Shown: positions 62,722 to 64,000 of the stretch, one piece after another | How the letters are laid out: the number at the start of each line of letters is the position of its first letter | Numbering within the stretch: the first letter of the stretch is position 1 | Source of the DNA: DATLED01 sp035525495 | Lineage (GTDB): Bacteria; Actinomycetota; Acidimicrobiia; Acidimicrobiales; CADCTF01 | NCBI GenBank assembly: GCA_035525495.1 | Contig: DATLED010000095.1 | Span: 62,001-126,000, forward strand | Reading direction: 5' to 3' | Length of the DNA: 64,000 nt | The notes under the pieces: generated by a model | What the model was told of the DNA's origin: nothing | Database searches by the model: none | Seen by the model: the letters and a program-made list of their open reading frames with translations, nothing else | Program-made: the position numbers and the translations under genes

Positions 62722-62816
62722 ATCGACGTTGCCGGGGGTTTCCGCTCCGCTTCGGTGACGGCTGCTCCTTCGTTCCGATCCGCTTGGCTACGTCGATTGT
62801 CCCCCTTTGTGGGGAC
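62722..62816 (-). ncRNA. Possible structured leader RNA before the 31-residue gene
   Basis: On the minus strand a hairpin with 6-bp arms (GTCCCC/GGGGAC, 62799-62816) is followed one base later by an 8-bp helix formed between 62790-62797 and 62722-62729 (ATCGACGT with ACGTCGAT), extended by a GCC/GGC pair after an A-A mismatch. The closed interior is about 60 nt. The helix ends 9 bp before the Shine-Dalgarno, which makes control of ribosome access possible. No known riboswitch class recognised. Confidence 0.35.
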
Positions 62817-62883
62817 CGATGTCCACCCATTCGGGGGATGTGTCCCCCTCCCCCCTGCGCGAGCGTGGCAGGACCAACAGACC

Positions 62884-64000
62884 GTGACCGCCATCCAGGT
62901 GCCCCTCATCGCCCCGAACGTCAAACCCCGAGTGCCGGCACTGCCGCGCGTCCTCGTCGTCGACGACGACGCACTCCTTCGTGCCGTGCTCCGGGACGCG
63001 CTGTATGAGGCCGGCTACGACGTCGCCGAGGCTTCCGACGGCTACGAGGCTCTTCAGGTGATCGACGACGAGGACGTCGACCTGGTCCTCCTCGACGGGC
63101 GGCTCCCCCACCTCTCCGGACGTGAGGTCGTCCAGCGCCTCCGGTCGAAGAACCGGACCCGGACACTGCCGATCATCATGGTGACGGCTGCCGACAGCGT
63201 CCCCGATCGTGTCGCCGGCCTCGCTGCGGGTGCCGACGACTACGTCACCAAGCCGTTCGCCATCGAGGAGATCGTGGCCCGCGTGCGCACGACCCTGCGG
63301 GCCCACGGTGCGTGGCGACGTACGATCACGGCTCACGAACGGCACCGCGCGGCGCTCTCGAGGGCGCTCGCCGACGCGGCCACGCACCGCACCCTCGCGG
63401 ACGCCTGTGTCGTGCTGTGCGATGCGATCGCCGGCCAGGACGGCGTCCTCGGTGCGGCGCTCGTTCGAGTCACTGGTGGCGGCCGCGCCGCCAGCCTCGC
63501 GAACGCCGGCAACCTCGTCGGATACACACCCGGTGTGGGTTTGCTCGACCGCGCGGGAGTCGGGCCGTGGGTCGAGCCACGTCCTCTCCGGGTGTTCGCT
63601 CCATTGGAGCCCCTCGGCGATGGGCGCCCCGCCGGTGTGCTGGTGGTGGAGCTCGACGGCCGGCTCGTCGAGGCGTCGGCGGGATTGACGATGGCCATCG
63701 ACGGTGCGGCGGCGCTCTCAGGCCTGTTGCTACCTCGCTTGCGACAGGAGAGGGACGCCGAGGCCGAGGGCGTGGAACTGCGGGCGCTGCTCGACGCCCA
63801 CGCCTTCCGACCCCACTTCCAACCGATCGTCGACCTCCGGTCGGGCGTCGTCGTCGGCGCCGAGGCATTGACGAGGTTCGACGACGGCTCGAGTCCCGAA
63901 GCAAGGTTCGGTGAGGCGTCGGCGATCGGGCTCGGGGTGGAGCTCGAGCTGGCGACGCTCGCCTCGGCGGTGACGGCGGCACAAGGCCTGCTCCCGGACA
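62884..64000 (+). CDS. Receiver-EAL protein (3' end outside window)
   Basis: At least 372 residues from GTG 62884, open at the right edge. The receiver domain has VLVVDDDALLRAVL, acceptor region VLLDGRLPHLSG and the Lys in DDYVTKPF. A GAF-like stretch (about 150-290) is followed by the start of an EAL domain (FQPIVDLRSGVVVGAEALTRF). The EAL Glu is present; further active-site residues lie outside. Predicted phosphorylation-controlled c-di-GMP phosphodiesterase. It is divergent from the tiny gene and kinase with 179 bp between. Confidence 0.85.
   Translation, partial: MTAIQVPLIAPNVKPRVPALPRVLVVDDDALLRAVLRDALYEAGYDVAEASDGYEALQVIDDEDVDLVLLDGRLPHLSGREVVQRLRSKNRTRTLPIIMVTAADSVPDRVAGLAAGADDYVTKPFAIEEIVARVRTTLRAHGAWRRTITAHERHRAALSRALADAATHRTLADACVVLCDAIAGQDGVLGAALVRVTGGGRAASLANAGNLVGYTPGVGLLDRAGVGPWVEPRPLRVFAPLEPLGDGRPAGVLVVELDGRLVEASAGLTMAIDGAAALSGLLLPRLRQERDAEAEGVELRALLDAHAFRPHFQPIVDLRSGVVVGAEALTRFDDGSSPEARFGEASAIGLGVELELATLASAVTAAQGLLPD

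Noticed and set aside
62788..63387. Minus-strand 199-codon frame opposite the receiver-EAL gene
   Set aside because: It is the complement of a clear receiver domain and has no recognisable motif.

Overview
The window is a very GC-rich bacterial chromosome segment (most third codon positions are G or C, and GTG/TTG starts are frequent). Deazaflavin (F420)-type and DinB-type enzymes, the actinobacterial glgC/glgA pair, single-chain acyl-CoA carboxylase, CaiB/BaiF CoA-transferases and acyl-CoA dehydrogenase suggest an actinobacterium, perhaps of the Acidimicrobiia. That placement is inference from gene style; no rRNA or other phylogenetic marker is present. Coding density is high, and many genes overlap by 1-11 bp (often ATGA, GTGA or TTGA).

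Layout. 1-6.0 kb (minus): a five-gene MoxR / DUF58 / VWA / VWA / pyruvyl-transferase chain running into a zinc-type solute-binding protein cut by the window start. 6.1-9.3 kb: an OmpR-type two-component pair and a secreted duplicated-domain protein. 9.4-14.2 kb: a nitroreductase / CoA-transferase / pyruvate kinase / MFS operon. 14.2-15.7 kb: small enzymes. 15.7-24.1 kb (minus): hemerythrin, heme-dependent N-demethylase-like protein, hybrid histidine kinase and PAS/GAF/GGDEF/EAL/REC protein. 24.1-31.3 kb: hydrolase, single-chain biotin-dependent carboxylase, glycogen genes. 31.4-40.8 kb: catabolic genes (amidase, P450, aldo-keto reductase, lactonase-like, DUF3500, fused CoA-transferase, amidohydrolase). 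41-45.5 kb: sulfonate/nitrate-type ABC transporter, CmcJ-like protein and a phosphotransferase. 45.5-52.8 kb: a Thr-rich secreted protein, MoxR, DUF58 and a membrane protein joining a degenerate transglutaminase domain to a protein kinase. 53-58.4 kb: pterin dehydratase-VOC fusion, Baeyer-Villiger-type monooxygenase, LigD-type polymerase, acyl-CoA dehydrogenase. 58.5-64 kb: a diguanylate cyclase, a NarL-type two-component pair and a REC-EAL protein cut by the window end.

Most notable are: (i) a 48-bp palindrome present twice, once inside the carboxylase gene in frame and once between genes, with pairing-preserving differences; (ii) a second 47-bp inverted repeat found twice between convergent genes; (iii) the kinase / pseudo-transglutaminase operon; (iv) a 31-codon gene with a perfect Shine-Dalgarno and a foldable leader, ahead of a histidine kinase that lacks a normal start codon; (v) three 11-bp direct repeats before an OmpR-type regulator and a Zur-like box at the zinc-binding protein start. 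At least three c-di-GMP-related proteins (two GGDEF, two EAL domains in total) lie in the window.
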